In this document: positions 17,768-26,571 of the stretch, one piece after another
How positions within the stretch are numbered: position 1 is the first letter of the stretch
Layout of the letters: every line of letters starts with the position of its first letter
Source of the DNA: Fidelibacterota bacterium 408169
GTDB lineage: Bacteria > Fidelibacterota > Marinisomatia > Marinisomatales > TCS55
Assembly: GCA_002256485.1 (NCBI GenBank)
Contig: NNSG01000002.1
Span: 62,001-126,000, forward strand
Reading direction: 5' to 3'
Length of the DNA stretch: 64,000 nt
Translations under genes and position numbers: made by a program
Notes under the pieces: generated by a model
What the model saw: only the letters and a program-made list of their open reading frames with translations
Told to the model about the DNA's origin: nothing
Database searches by the model: none

Positions 17768-20560
17768 ATGATAAAACATACACTCATACTAGTTGCGTTT
17801 ACTTTAATGCTAAATAGTCAGACGATGCTAACTCATGATTCACCGGGGCTTGGCAATTATGATTTACCTTTTAATTCAAATGGTACATATAATAATGAGA
17901 TCCAATCTCCATCAGAATTTCTAGGGTTTGAATTGGGCTCAAGACCCGTTCATCATTGGGAAACAAAAACATACTTCGAATACCTAGATGCCACAGTTGA
18001 TAATGTAACTTTATACAGCTATGGAAAAACTTACGAGGGTCGTGAACTGATTTATCTTATCATTACCAGTAAGGAAAATTATCAAAAAATAGATAATTTG
18101 AGGAAAAATATTGCTAAACTGGCAGATCCTCGTACAATGAACCGAAAAGAAGATGTTGAAAATATTATTGCAAAAACACCCGCTGTTGCCTGGATGGCTT
18201 ACGCAATTCATGGGGATGAAATTTCAAGCGCTGACGCTGCCCTGCAAGTTGCTTACCAACTTGCTGCCGGCACAGATGAAAAAACACAAGCGATCCGAGA
18301 TAATGTTATTGTGGGTATTGATCCCATTGAAAATCCCGATGGTAGGGAACGAATTTTATCACAGTATCAACAATGGCGAGGTGTTGTTCCAAATTCTGAC
18401 TTACAAAGTTTGAATCACAGGGGGATGTGGCCTTGGGGCAGAACAAACCACTACCTATTTGATTTAAACAGAGATTGGTTTGCTACAGTCCATCCAGAAA
18501 CACGAGGTAAAGTCAAAACCATTTTAGAATGGAAACCACAATTCCTGGTAGACTCTCATGAAATGGGAGCTTATGATACCTATTTATTTAATCCACCCCG
18601 TGAACCTTTTAACCCTTATTACCATAAAGTTATTCATAAATGGTGGGGTAGAATCGCAAATGACCATGCAAATGCATTTGATCAATATGGTTGGAGTTAT
18701 TATACACGAGATTGGAATGAAGAAATTTATCCGGGATACGGCAGTTCTTGGGGAATTTATGCTGGAGTTGTAGGTATTTTGTACGAACAATCCCGGACAT
18801 CTGGACAATTGGTAAAACGCCCCGATGGGTCGGTAACAACATTCAGGGAAGCTATCCATCATCAATTTATAAGCTCCATTTCAAACCTCTCTACCGTTGC
18901 TGCACATCGAGAAGAATTATTATACGATTATTATGAAATTCGTAAAAATGCTGTAAATAGTAATCCAAATGAAGCTTATATCTTTCCCTTATCCAATAAT
19001 CTGGATCGTCTCGATGATTTTGTAGAGACGCTGCAAAGACAATCAATCGAAGTTCATTTTACTCCGAACCATTTAAAACTAGTTTCTGCACAATCTCATG
19101 AAAATAAAAAAATAAAAAATATTAATATCGATGGAGGGGCATTGGTGATAAAGGTAAATCAACCTTTGCAAGCACTTATCCAGAATATCCTGCAATTTGA
19201 TATTCGTCTTGATACTAAATCGATGGAAAAAGAACGTCAGAAAGTTTTAAAAAATGATGGCTCCACGCTCTATGATGTAACAGCTTGGTCTCTTCCGCTA
19301 GCATTTGGACTAGAAGGATATTATACAACATCCCTGCCTCGCGTAGATCTAAATCCATACACAAAATTATCAGGGAAGGGTCATTTAACAAATGTTGATG
19401 CAGATTACGGATTTGTTTTAGACGGATCTGAAGATGGCATTTATATTGCGATATCGCGGTTAATGGAGAAGGGTATCCATATCTATGCCATTGAGGAAGA
19501 AGTGAAAATTGAGGGGAATCGTTACCCCCTTGGAAGTATATTGATACGTAAACAGTCTAACCCTGATTTAGAGGATGATTTTCTTCAAGAAATTGCTAAA
19601 GAAAGTGGAATTAATGTTGTTGGCATTGGGACAGCATTAGCTGAAAATGGACCGGATTTAGGCGGTAGTAAAGTTAATTTGCTAGAAGAATCCCGTATTG
19701 CCTTGATCGGCGGACCGCCCACAAGTCCTTATAGTTTCGGTTCAATGTGGTATTTACTTGATTCGAGGTTGAAAGCCAGAGCTTCATTATTGAATTTCAT
19801 GGATGTGCGCCGGACGGATTTGAGAAAGTATAATGTATTGGTTTTACCATCAACTTGGGGTGGATCTCTAGAACAAGTACTGGGAGACAAAGGATTAAAG
19901 AAACTGAAAGATTGGGTTAGTGATGGAGGTACACTCATTGCCTTAGGCGGAACGGCTAATTCTATCGCTGATTCTTCATCTGGATTAAGCAGCGTCAGGA
20001 AAAAAAGAAATATACTTAAAGAATTAGAGAGTTATAATTACAACTTGATACAATATCAGTCAGCAGCAGAAATCAGAGTGGATAGTTTGGAATTGTGGGA
20101 AGGAAAAACTACGACTGATGACGAAACTGAAGCTGTTCAGGAAAAACCCGGTTTTAAGGAATTAAAAGATCGTGATGAACTGGGACGAAAATTGAGTCCC
20201 CAAGGAGCAATTCTTCGTGTCAATCTGGATCAGGAACACTGGCTTAATTTTGGTTGTGGTGGCATGGTTCCTGTTCTGTTTAATTCTTCTACAGTATTAA
20301 TGACAAAAAATCCCTCTGCAACTCCTGCTCGATTCGCTTCAAAAGAAGATTTACGTCTCGGCGGCTTATTATGGCCCGAAGCAAAAGAGCGAATCGCAAA
20401 CGGTTCATGGGCTACACGGGAACGATTGGGTAATGGTCAAGTAATTCTTTTTGCCACACAACCAAATTTTAGAGGTTATTTCAGAGGATCTGAACGCTTA
20501 CTTCTTAATGCCATATTTTATGGCCCAGGATTAGGTGCAAACGCTTCAGTCGACTGGTAA
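17768..20560 (+). CDS. Exported M14-family zinc carboxypeptidase with C-terminal GATase1-like domain
   Basis: 930 residues. Signal peptide about 1-17, cleaved before Gln18. The M14 domain (about 60-370) has the HxxE zinc motif in AIHGDEISS (H148, E151), IDPIENPDGRER, DLNRDWF, the third ligand H264 in LVDSHEMGA, and a likely catalytic Glu340 in GILYEQSRTSG. These enzymes remove C-terminal residues from peptides. Downstream is a beta-rich region. Then a domain (about 640-760) with RIALIGGPPTSPYSFGSMWYL, VLVLPSTWGG and LKDWVSDGGTLIALGG resembles glutamine-amidotransferase-like domains found fused to M14 peptidases. Likely periplasmic or secreted, for peptide nutrition. Its 3' end overlaps the convergent HAD gene by 15 bp. 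Confidence 0.9.
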   Translation: MIKHTLILVAFTLMLNSQTMLTHDSPGLGNYDLPFNSNGTYNNEIQSPSEFLGFELGSRPVHHWETKTYFEYLDATVDNVTLYSYGKTYEGRELIYLIITSKENYQKIDNLRKNIAKLADPRTMNRKEDVENIIAKTPAVAWMAYAIHGDEISSADAALQVAYQLAAGTDEKTQAIRDNVIVGIDPIENPDGRERILSQYQQWRGVVPNSDLQSLNHRGMWPWGRTNHYLFDLNRDWFATVHPETRGKVKTILEWKPQFLVDSHEMGAYDTYLFNPPREPFNPYYHKVIHKWWGRIANDHANAFDQYGWSYYTRDWNEEIYPGYGSSWGIYAGVVGILYEQSRTSGQLVKRPDGSVTTFREAIHHQFISSISNLSTVAAHREELLYDYYEIRKNAVNSNPNEAYIFPLSNNLDRLDDFVETLQRQSIEVHFTPNHLKLVSAQSHENKKIKNINIDGGALVIKVNQPLQALIQNILQFDIRLDTKSMEKERQKVLKNDGSTLYDVTAWSLPLAFGLEGYYTTSLPRVDLNPYTKLSGKGHLTNVDADYGFVLDGSEDGIYIAISRLMEKGIHIYAIEEEVKIEGNRYPLGSILIRKQSNPDLEDDFLQEIAKESGINVVGIGTALAENGPDLGGSKVNLLEESRIALIGGPPTSPYSFGSMWYLLDSRLKARASLLNFMDVRRTDLRKYNVLVLPSTWGGSLEQVLGDKGLKKLKDWVSDGGTLIALGGTANSIADSSSGLSSVRKKRNILKELESYNYNLIQYQSAAEIRVDSLELWEGKTTTDDETEAVQEKPGFKELKDRDELGRKLSPQGAILRVNLDQEHWLNFGCGGMVPVLFNSSTVLMTKNPSATPARFASKEDLRLGGLLWPEAKERIANGSWATRERLGNGQVILFATQPNFRGYFRGSERLLLNAIFYGPGLGANASVDW

Positions 20561-21205
20561 TAAATTCTGTAAATACATATTTTTAAACTCATATAAATCA
20601 CTAAAAATAGTTGCATCCGTTTCTAGTAAACGTGACTTACTTGTATGACCTTGTGCAATTAAAATACAATTTACACCCATATTATTGGCAACATCAAAAT
20701 CATGGAGCGTATCACCAATCATCAATACTTCGTGAGGATCATAATGCATTTCGTTGATCCATGTATTACCAATGTCCGTTTTCCCGCTGGCATAATGATT
20801 GTTTATTCCTAGTACCTTAATAAAATATTTTTCTAAACCATGAAAGGCAACCCAATCCTGAACATAATCATGTTTTCCAGCAGATAGGATTGATTGCGTT
20901 AACCCTCTAGATTGTACAAATTCAAGTAGATCTACTACACCATCCTGAAGATTAGGTTCATGAAATTTTGAATTATAATTTTCAATAAACTCAGTACCCG
21001 AAACAGTGAAAGGTTCTTTTTCAAAGTCAAATCCTAGTTTTATATAATAATCTTCCACGGGGAATGTAAAAATATCTAAATACTTTTCTTCGGACATTTG
21101 AGGTAAGTTTCTTTTATGAAGAGCTTTATTCATAGCTTCTACGCAAAGCCAGCGATCATTAAGCAACGTACCGTTCCAATCCCAAATGATGTGTTTTATT
21201 TTCAT
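20546..21205 (-). CDS. HAD-superfamily hydrolase, phosphoglycolate-phosphatase-like
   Basis: 219 residues, cytoplasmic. The N-terminal motif IIWDWNGTLLND contains the nucleophile Asp9, but the usual second Asp of DxDGT, the acid/base residue, is Asn11. This DWNGT variant recurs in a subset of HAD proteins. Motif II is SILSAGKH, motif III an ASGKTD region, and motif IV is MIGDTLHDFDVA. The cap insertion after motif I is of the helical C1 type. Substrate unknown. Convergent with the M14 gene. Confidence 0.85.
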   Translation of the reverse strand: MKIKHIIWDWNGTLLNDRWLCVEAMNKALHKRNLPQMSEEKYLDIFTFPVEDYYIKLGFDFEKEPFTVSGTEFIENYNSKFHEPNLQDGVVDLLEFVQSRGLTQSILSAGKHDYVQDWVAFHGLEKYFIKVLGINNHYASGKTDIGNTWINEMHYDPHEVLMIGDTLHDFDVANNMGVNCILIAQGHTSKSRLLETDATIFSDLYEFKNMYLQNLLPVD

Positions 21206-21260
21206 ATACTCCCGTAAATATCAGGTAGTTTATTCTAAAAAACGATAACTTTTACAGGCT

Positions 21261-21893
21261 ATGGAATTAAATAAATTATCTCAAAAGCTCCAATTCCTAC
21301 TAAAAAGTGATCTTCCCGGTCAAAGTAGTCAATGGAGAATGCGCGTTAAAACAGATAAGATCTTTAATTTCAACACGACTGAAGAAAATGCCATTCAATC
21401 TGCCATATTAATTCTTCTTTATGAAAAATGTGGTAAAATATATTTTTTATTAACTGAACGAACTCATACAGTAGAACATCATCGGGGTCAAATTTCTCTG
21501 CCTGGCGGAGTAAGAGAAATTAATGAAAAACTTTCATCTACGGCGACTCGTGAAACTAATGAAGAAATTGGTATCAATGCAGATGATATAGATGTTATGG
21601 GTGCACTTTCTCCTTTATTTGTTCCGGTTACAGGTTTTATCATCCATCCGTTTGTTGGCGTAATAAATAACAATTTTGAACTACATCCCGAACCGGGGGA
21701 AGTTGCGAATGTTTTTGAAGTTGATGTTGATGAACTTATAAATGATGACAATGAACTTGAGGAAAAAAGAAATCTTCGCGGTTATGACATGGATATACCT
21801 TATTTTTTATTATCAAAACATAAAGTTTGGGGCGCTACTGCAATGATATTATCAGAATTTAAAACAGTATTAAAAGAGGTATTTGATGCATAG
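21261..21893 (+). CDS. Nudix hydrolase, CoA-pyrophosphatase-like (NudL group)
   Basis: 210 residues. The Nudix box is intact from Gly83 to Ile105 (G-x5-E89-x7-R97-E98-x2-E101-E102-x-G104). Just upstream, LLTERTHTVEHHRGQISLPGG matches the extra signature of the CoA-pyrophosphatase subfamily (YeaB/NudL), which splits CoA into phosphopantetheine and 3',5'-ADP. It overlaps the downstream ROK-kinase gene and is the first gene of a three-gene operon. Confidence 0.88.
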   Translation: MELNKLSQKLQFLLKSDLPGQSSQWRMRVKTDKIFNFNTTEENAIQSAILILLYEKCGKIYFLLTERTHTVEHHRGQISLPGGVREINEKLSSTATRETNEEIGINADDIDVMGALSPLFVPVTGFIIHPFVGVINNNFELHPEPGEVANVFEVDVDELINDDNELEEKRNLRGYDMDIPYFLLSKHKVWGATAMILSEFKTVLKEVFDA

Positions 21894-22764
21894 GATAGGT
21901 ATTGATCTTGGCGGAACAAAAATTGAAGGAATTCTACTGGATCAAAACAACGAAACAATTTCTCGAAAAAGGGTACCAACAAATCGGGAAGATGGTTATA
22001 AAGCTATTATCCATCGTATATCAAAATTAGGAAATGAGTTGCTGGAAAAATCTTCTGGAGTCGAACGTATAGGTATTTGCACTCCCGGCTCCGTAGATCC
22101 ATCTGAAGGAGTCATGAAAAACAGTAATACTTTATGTCTTATCGGGGAACCGTTGCAGAAAGATTTAGAAAATAGTTTTGACCTTCCTGTCTACATGGAA
22201 AATGATGCAAACTGTTTTGCATTAGCTGAGACAGTAATGGGGGCAGCAAATGGGTATGGTGTTGTATTTGGTGTTATTATGGGTACCGGTGTTGGAGGCG
22301 GAATTATAATTGATGGTAAAATACACCGGGGGCCAAATCATATTGCAGGTGAATGGGGTCATCATGTTCTTTATCCTGATGGGCGAAATTGTTACTGTGG
22401 AAATAAAGGCTGCACAGAGTCATATATCAGCGGCACTGCTCTTGAAAAAGAATGGAAAGAATTAACCGGGCAAAAAGAAATTGTTACAAACATCATCGAA
22501 AAAGAACTTTATAAAGAGCATCCTGAGTGGAAAAATAAATTTTTCCTTAATTTTGGACGAGCATTAAGCCATATAATTGACATATTAGATCCTGACTGCA
22601 TTGTGCTTGGAGGAGGCCTGTCAAAAATTGATTTACTTTATTCCGAAGGGAAAGAATCTGTTTATAATGAAACGTTCAGTACTCATGTAATCACTCCAAT
22701 TTTGAAGAATAAACTTGGAGATTCCGCTGGAGTATTTGGAGCCGCTTTGTTAGGAGAAACGTAA
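21886..22764 (+). CDS. ROK-family sugar kinase
   Basis: 292 residues. IGIDLGGTKIEGILLD is the N-terminal phosphate loop; ENDANCFALAE and GTGVGGGIIIDG are the central ROK motifs. GEWGHHVL followed by CYCGNKGCTESYISG carries the zinc-binding His and three Cys typical of ROK kinases. The family phosphorylates glucose, fructose, N-acetylglucosamine or N-acetylmannosamine; the sequence does not settle which. I start at the ATG at 21886, six bases after GAGG, rather than at the preceding TTG. The start lies inside the Nudix gene and the stop overlaps the next gene by 1 bp. Confidence 0.9.
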   Translation: MHRIGIDLGGTKIEGILLDQNNETISRKRVPTNREDGYKAIIHRISKLGNELLEKSSGVERIGICTPGSVDPSEGVMKNSNTLCLIGEPLQKDLENSFDLPVYMENDANCFALAETVMGAANGYGVVFGVIMGTGVGGGIIIDGKIHRGPNHIAGEWGHHVLYPDGRNCYCGNKGCTESYISGTALEKEWKELTGQKEIVTNIIEKELYKEHPEWKNKFFLNFGRALSHIIDILDPDCIVLGGGLSKIDLLYSEGKESVYNETFSTHVITPILKNKLGDSAGVFGAALLGET

Positions 22765-23024
22765 TGAAATTCGGGCGTTGGCTGAATTCTTTAACATTTA
22801 TTGATCATGTCATAATTTTGTTAATATTTTCAATATCTTGTTGGCTGGCTCACATATCAATGAAAGGATTTAGAAAACTTGTTGAAAAAACAAACCAAAG
22901 TCCCTATGCCGCAGAATTTCGCTCCAGCCCATTTATTATATTTGTGATTGCAGTCCCTTATACAGTAATTATATATAGGATTTTTGGAATATATCTAACT
23001 GAACTTCTAAAATCTACTTTTTAG
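22764..23024 (+). CDS. Small membrane protein, function unknown
   Basis: 86 residues with two predicted membrane helices (about 14-31 and 52-76) separated by a charged loop. The start overlaps the ROK-kinase stop (TAATG), so it is coupled. No family recognised. The operon position says nothing firm about function. Confidence 0.65.
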   Translation: MKFGRWLNSLTFIDHVIILLIFSISCWLAHISMKGFRKLVEKTNQSPYAAEFRSSPFIIFVIAVPYTVIIYRIFGIYLTELLKSTF

Positions 23025-23030
23025 AAGTTC
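23001..23030 (+). terminator. Hairpin overlapping the end of the small membrane-protein gene
   Basis: GAACTTCTAAAA pairs with TTTTAGAAGTTC across a short loop. The hairpin overlaps the last codons and stop. It lacks a good T-tract, so termination strength is uncertain. Confidence 0.5.
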
Positions 23031-23104
23031 CTTAAGCATCCATTCCTGTAAGTAGATTTACAGGTTTTCGGAAGGTAAAAATAAAAATAATCGTAAACTT
23101 GTGT

Positions 23105-23362
23105 TCAATCACTCGTTAAAGCTTTTAATAGAATAATGATTCCCATGACAAATCCAAAATTATATTTCCTTCCAACATTTTCTGACTCATACAAATTGAT
23201 ACTTGGTTTATATTGACTATAAATAAACGTCAAGGGTAGAATAAATCCATGAACAAAACCAGGCCAAAAATTAGCGGGGAAATTTTTGTATTTTGAGTTA
23301 GGCCCCGGCATGTATTTTTCAAACCTTTGGAGAAATTTTGGGGCTTCATTACTCTTTTCCAT
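23105..23362 (-). CDS. Small conserved-looking membrane protein
   Basis: 85 residues. FPANFWPGFVHGFILPLTFI forms a first membrane segment, then YKPSINLYESENVGRKYNFG and a second hydrophobic stretch (GFVMGIIILLKAL). This layout (xWxGxxHGxxxPxxxI, then N(I/L)YE..N.G..Y..G) resembles small uncharacterised membrane proteins widespread in bacteria. It sits 9 bp after the SDR gene and is the last gene of the hydrolase/SDR operon. Function unknown. Confidence 0.7.
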   Translation of the reverse strand: MEKSNEAPKFLQRFEKYMPGPNSKYKNFPANFWPGFVHGFILPLTFIYSQYKPSINLYESENVGRKYNFGFVMGIIILLKALTSD

Positions 23363-23371
23363 TTTAAAACC

Positions 23372-24223
23372 TCATTTTTTAGATTTCTTCCGCATAGCAT
23401 CCATGGCTTTCCATGCCATTTTCGGCATTCTTTCAAGTTCGTTGAACTGACCTGCTCCTTTAAGCCATTCACCGCCATCAATCGTAACAACTTCTCCATT
23501 AATATAACCCGCTTCATCGCTGAGTAAATAAGACGCAAGGTTTGCCAATTCTATATGTTCACCAAAACGTTTTAGTGGAATTCGATTTTTCATTTTCTTT
23601 TCAATTCCAAGTCCCGGGGGTGTCAACCGACTCCAGGCTCCTTTGGTTGGAAAAGGTCCCGGTGCAATGGCATTTGATCGAATGCCATACTTCGCCCATT
23701 CAACAGCTAAAGAACGTGTAATTGCTAAAACACCTGCTTTTGCTGCTGCTGAAGGCACAACATATCCGGAGCCGGTCCAAGCATACGTTGTAACAATGTT
23801 TAATATTGAACCACCATCATCATCGATCATTTCTTTCCCCACAGCATGAGTGCAATTGAATGTTCCATTGAGAACAATATCTACTACAGCTTTAAATCCA
23901 TTGGCAGATAAATTTTCTGTAGGACTTATAAAATTCCCTGCTGCATTATTTAGTAATACATCAATTTTCCCAAATTGTTTTTTAGCAGCATCCACCATGC
24001 CCTGAACGTTTCCGGGGTCACGAACGTCGCAAGGGATGCCTAAAACGTCTGCACCAGTCTTGCGCAACTCGTCGGCGGCATCTTGAATCACCTGCTCTCT
24101 CCTGCTAGCGATTACAAGATTGGCTCCCAATTCACCAAAGCGAGTTGCCATGGATTTTCCTAATCCTGTACCTCCGCCGGTGACAATAATTGTTTTGTCT
24201 TTTAGTAAATCTTTTCTAAACAT
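23372..24223 (-). CDS. Short-chain dehydrogenase, 2,4-dienoyl-CoA-reductase-like
   Basis: 283 residues. The NADP-binding motif TGGGTGLGKSMA is at the N-terminus, with DVRDPGNVQ and LLNNAAGNFISPTENLS following. NNAAGNF, VLNGTFNCTHAVGKEMI and GSGYVVPSAAAKAGVLAITR align with the DECR group, which reduces 2,4-dienoyl-CoA during unsaturated fatty-acid breakdown. As in that group, the SDR YxxxK has no Tyr (SAAAK), while the Lys is kept. C-terminal GYINGEVVTIDGGEWL is standard SDR. It lies 16 bp after the alpha/beta hydrolase gene and 9 bp before a small membrane-protein gene, which suggests a lipid-related operon. Confidence 0.85.
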   Translation of the reverse strand: MFRKDLLKDKTIIVTGGGTGLGKSMATRFGELGANLVIASRREQVIQDAADELRKTGADVLGIPCDVRDPGNVQGMVDAAKKQFGKIDVLLNNAAGNFISPTENLSANGFKAVVDIVLNGTFNCTHAVGKEMIDDDGGSILNIVTTYAWTGSGYVVPSAAAKAGVLAITRSLAVEWAKYGIRSNAIAPGPFPTKGAWSRLTPPGLGIEKKMKNRIPLKRFGEHIELANLASYLLSDEAGYINGEVVTIDGGEWLKGAGQFNELERMPKMAWKAMDAMRKKSKK

Positions 24224-24239
24224 GTGTAATTATTTCCTG

Positions 24240-25121
24240 TTATTGATTCATAAAGTTAGTAATGATTTTGTTAACTAGTTCCGGTTGTTCTAACATAACC
24301 AGATGAGATGCTTTTTCAATTATTTTTAATTCAGCATGAGGTATTTCAGCTGCCAAAAGCTTTGCTCCGGCTACAGGAGTTAATCCATCCGTTGCTCCAT
24401 TTATAATCAATACTGGAATAGAAATATCATTAACATTCATTGCTGGCATTTCTTTCATCCCATTCATCAACGCCTTCATCATAAACATGGGATTCTGATC
24501 ACTGATCGCCCGTTCCCTGTTGATAAAATCCGGATCTGAATCAGAATGAAAAGCATTTTTCGCAAAGCCATTACTGAAAACCGGTCGAAGCCATTCGAGC
24601 ATAAATACCGGAAGATTCCAAAGACCTACACCTGTAATCGGTCGGGGTTTATTTGCTCCGATTAGAATTAGTTTTTGGATTTTGTGCTCATTATTTAATG
24701 CGAGTTGTAAGGCAAAAGCAACACCGTAAGAATGAGCAATTACAATATTATTTTCGCGTTTATATTTAGTATATATTTTTTCTACATCTCCCATTAGTTC
24801 TGAAAATGTATACCCGGTTTTAGGTTTTGGGCTCTTGCCATGACCCAACAAATCAAATGCTACAATCGTATATTTATCTTTTAGAGCATTGATTTGGTGG
24901 TACCACTGATCAGCACGACCGCCGGCGCCATGAATGAAGAAAATTAATGTATCAGAATCCGTTCGGTGATGATAGATCTCAAGTTCATGTTTTTGGCGAA
25001 TTTCTTCTGTAAAATGATGATTTATTTCATGATTCATTCTGAAACTTCTGGTATATACTCCATTTAAACAAATAATAACTGATAATATCAGTACAGATAG
25101 GCTTGGTTTGATGGAAGTCAT
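24240..25121 (-). CDS. Alpha/beta hydrolase
   Basis: 293 residues. The oxyanion-hole motif is FIHGAGG (64-68). The nucleophile is Ser131 in IAHSYGVA, a variant of GxSxG with Ala at the first position. The acid is probably Asp245 in NGATDGLTP, and the base His273 in EKASHLVML. DLLGHGKSPKP follows the usual fold. The N-terminal 20 residues are hydrophobic and may be a signal peptide or anchor; an alternative Met at residue 29 would give a cytoplasmic protein. Substrate unknown. It heads an operon with the dienoyl-CoA-reductase-like gene. Confidence 0.85.
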   Translation of the reverse strand: MTSIKPSLSVLILSVIICLNGVYTRSFRMNHEINHHFTEEIRQKHELEIYHHRTDSDTLIFFIHGAGGRADQWYHQINALKDKYTIVAFDLLGHGKSPKPKTGYTFSELMGDVEKIYTKYKRENNIVIAHSYGVAFALQLALNNEHKIQKLILIGANKPRPITGVGLWNLPVFMLEWLRPVFSNGFAKNAFHSDSDPDFINRERAISDQNPMFMMKALMNGMKEMPAMNVNDISIPVLIINGATDGLTPVAGAKLLAAEIPHAELKIIEKASHLVMLEQPELVNKIITNFMNQ

Positions 25122-25185
25122 CTGGCTATATTTTATTCATAATATGTATTTAGAAAATAGATTAAACCAAACCCAATAACAACCC

Positions 25186-26523
25186 GTGCCTAAAACCAAG
25201 TCTAAAACAAAACTATTTATCCTGGATACGAATGTAATTCTCCATGATTCCGAATGTTTATATAATTTTCAGGATAATGATATTGTTATTCCTATTTCCG
25301 TTTTAGAAGAATTAGACCAATTCAAAAGGGGAAATGAACAAATCCATTACAATGCCCGGGAATTTTTACGCCAGTTAGATACATTATCATACTCAGATAC
25401 TAAAACGGATCATAAAATTTTGGAAGACCACCAAGGGACTGTTCGTGTTGTCGTAAATCATAATTGGCATCCGGATGTTGAAGCATCTTTCCAGGAAGAT
25501 AATCCTGATCATCGTATTTTAAACTGTGCTTTCAAACTGGCAGAAGATAATCCTGAACGAGAGGTTGTTTTAATTTCTAAAGATACGAATATGCGTTTGA
25601 AAGCCCGGTCTTTACACCTTCATGCAGAAGATTATACGACAGATAAAATTGAAAGTATTGAAAAGATTTATAATGGTGTTAGACTGATTGAAAATTACCC
25701 AAGCGAAGCCATTGATCAGTTATATAGTGATCAAGGATTTATTGATTCAGAATTATCGGCCAAAATTGATAGTCCAATTCCCAATGAAAATTTTATTTTA
25801 CGTAATGGGCAAAAATCTGGACTAGCAACTTACTGTCCCAAAAGTGAGAACCTGGTACATGTAGATAAATTACACTCTTACGGTATTAAACCTCGTAATG
25901 CCGAACAATCGTTTGCAATTAGAGCATTATTGGATTCTGATATAAAATTAATTTCTATAACGGGCAAGGCGGGGACAGGTAAAACATTATTGGCCTTGGC
26001 AGCTGCTTTAGAACAGCGGTCTGATTATCGCCAAATATATTTAGCACGGCCTATTATTCCTTTAAGTAATAGAGACATTGGTTTTCTTCCGGGAGATATT
26101 CAATCGAAGATAGATCCATATATGAAACCCCTATTTGATAACCTGTCATTTATAAAACATCAGTTCAAAAAGAATGATCCGAGAGCGAAAAAAATTGATG
26201 AATTATTAGAGGTTGATAAGTTAGTTATAACACCATTGACTTATATACGTGGACGCAGTTTTCAGAAAGTATTTTTTATTGTTGATGAAGCTCAAAACCT
26301 TACTCCTCATGAAGTAAAAACAATTATAACTCGTGCAGGAGAAGGAACAAAAATCGTGTTTACCGGGGATATTAACCAGATTGATCAACCCTATTTAGAT
26401 AGTCTTTCCAATGGAGTGAGTTATCTAATCAACCGTTTTAAAGGTCAATCTGTTTATGCTCATGTAACATTACAAAAAGGTGAACGGTCAGCATTGGCTG
26501 ATTTAGCTAGTAATCTATTGTGA
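25186..26523 (+). CDS. PhoH-like ATPase with N-terminal PIN domain
   Basis: 445 residues, starting at GTG. The PIN domain (about 8-150) has [24 protein letters not shown] and [11 protein letters not shown], retaining the acidic residues of PIN nucleases. The PhoH domain has Walker A GKAGTGKT (260-267), [29 protein letters not shown], and Walker [20 protein letters not shown], followed by [12 protein letters not shown]. This PIN-PhoH architecture (YlaK/PhoH2 type) is thought to act as an RNA helicase/nuclease. Divergent from the hydrolase operon. Confidence 0.92.
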   Translation: MPKTKSKTKLFILDTNVILHDSECLYNFQDNDIVIPISVLEELDQFKRGNEQIHYNAREFLRQLDTLSYSDTKTDHKILEDHQGTVRVVVNHNWHPDVEASFQEDNPDHRILNCAFKLAEDNPEREVVLISKDTNMRLKARSLHLHAEDYTTDKIESIEKIYNGVRLIENYPSEAIDQLYSDQGFIDSELSAKIDSPIPNENFILRNGQKSGLATYCPKSENLVHVDKLHSYGIKPRNAEQSFAIRALLDSDIKLISITGKAGTGKTLLALAAALEQRSDYRQIYLARPIIPLSNRDIGFLPGDIQSKIDPYMKPLFDNLSFIKHQFKKNDPRAKKIDELLEVDKLVITPLTYIRGRSFQKVFFIVDEAQNLTPHEVKTIITRAGEGTKIVFTGDINQIDQPYLDSLSNGVSYLINRFKGQSVYAHVTLQKGERSALADLASNLL

Positions 26524-26571
26524 GTCATTTCTCTGGTTTTTCAAATAGTGTTATAACTAATTGAATTTATC

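Noticed and set aside
23372-24223. Missing catalytic Tyr in the SDR as a sign of inactivation
   Set aside because: The SAAAK motif in place of YxxxK is normal for the dienoyl-CoA-reductase group, so it is not evidence of decay.
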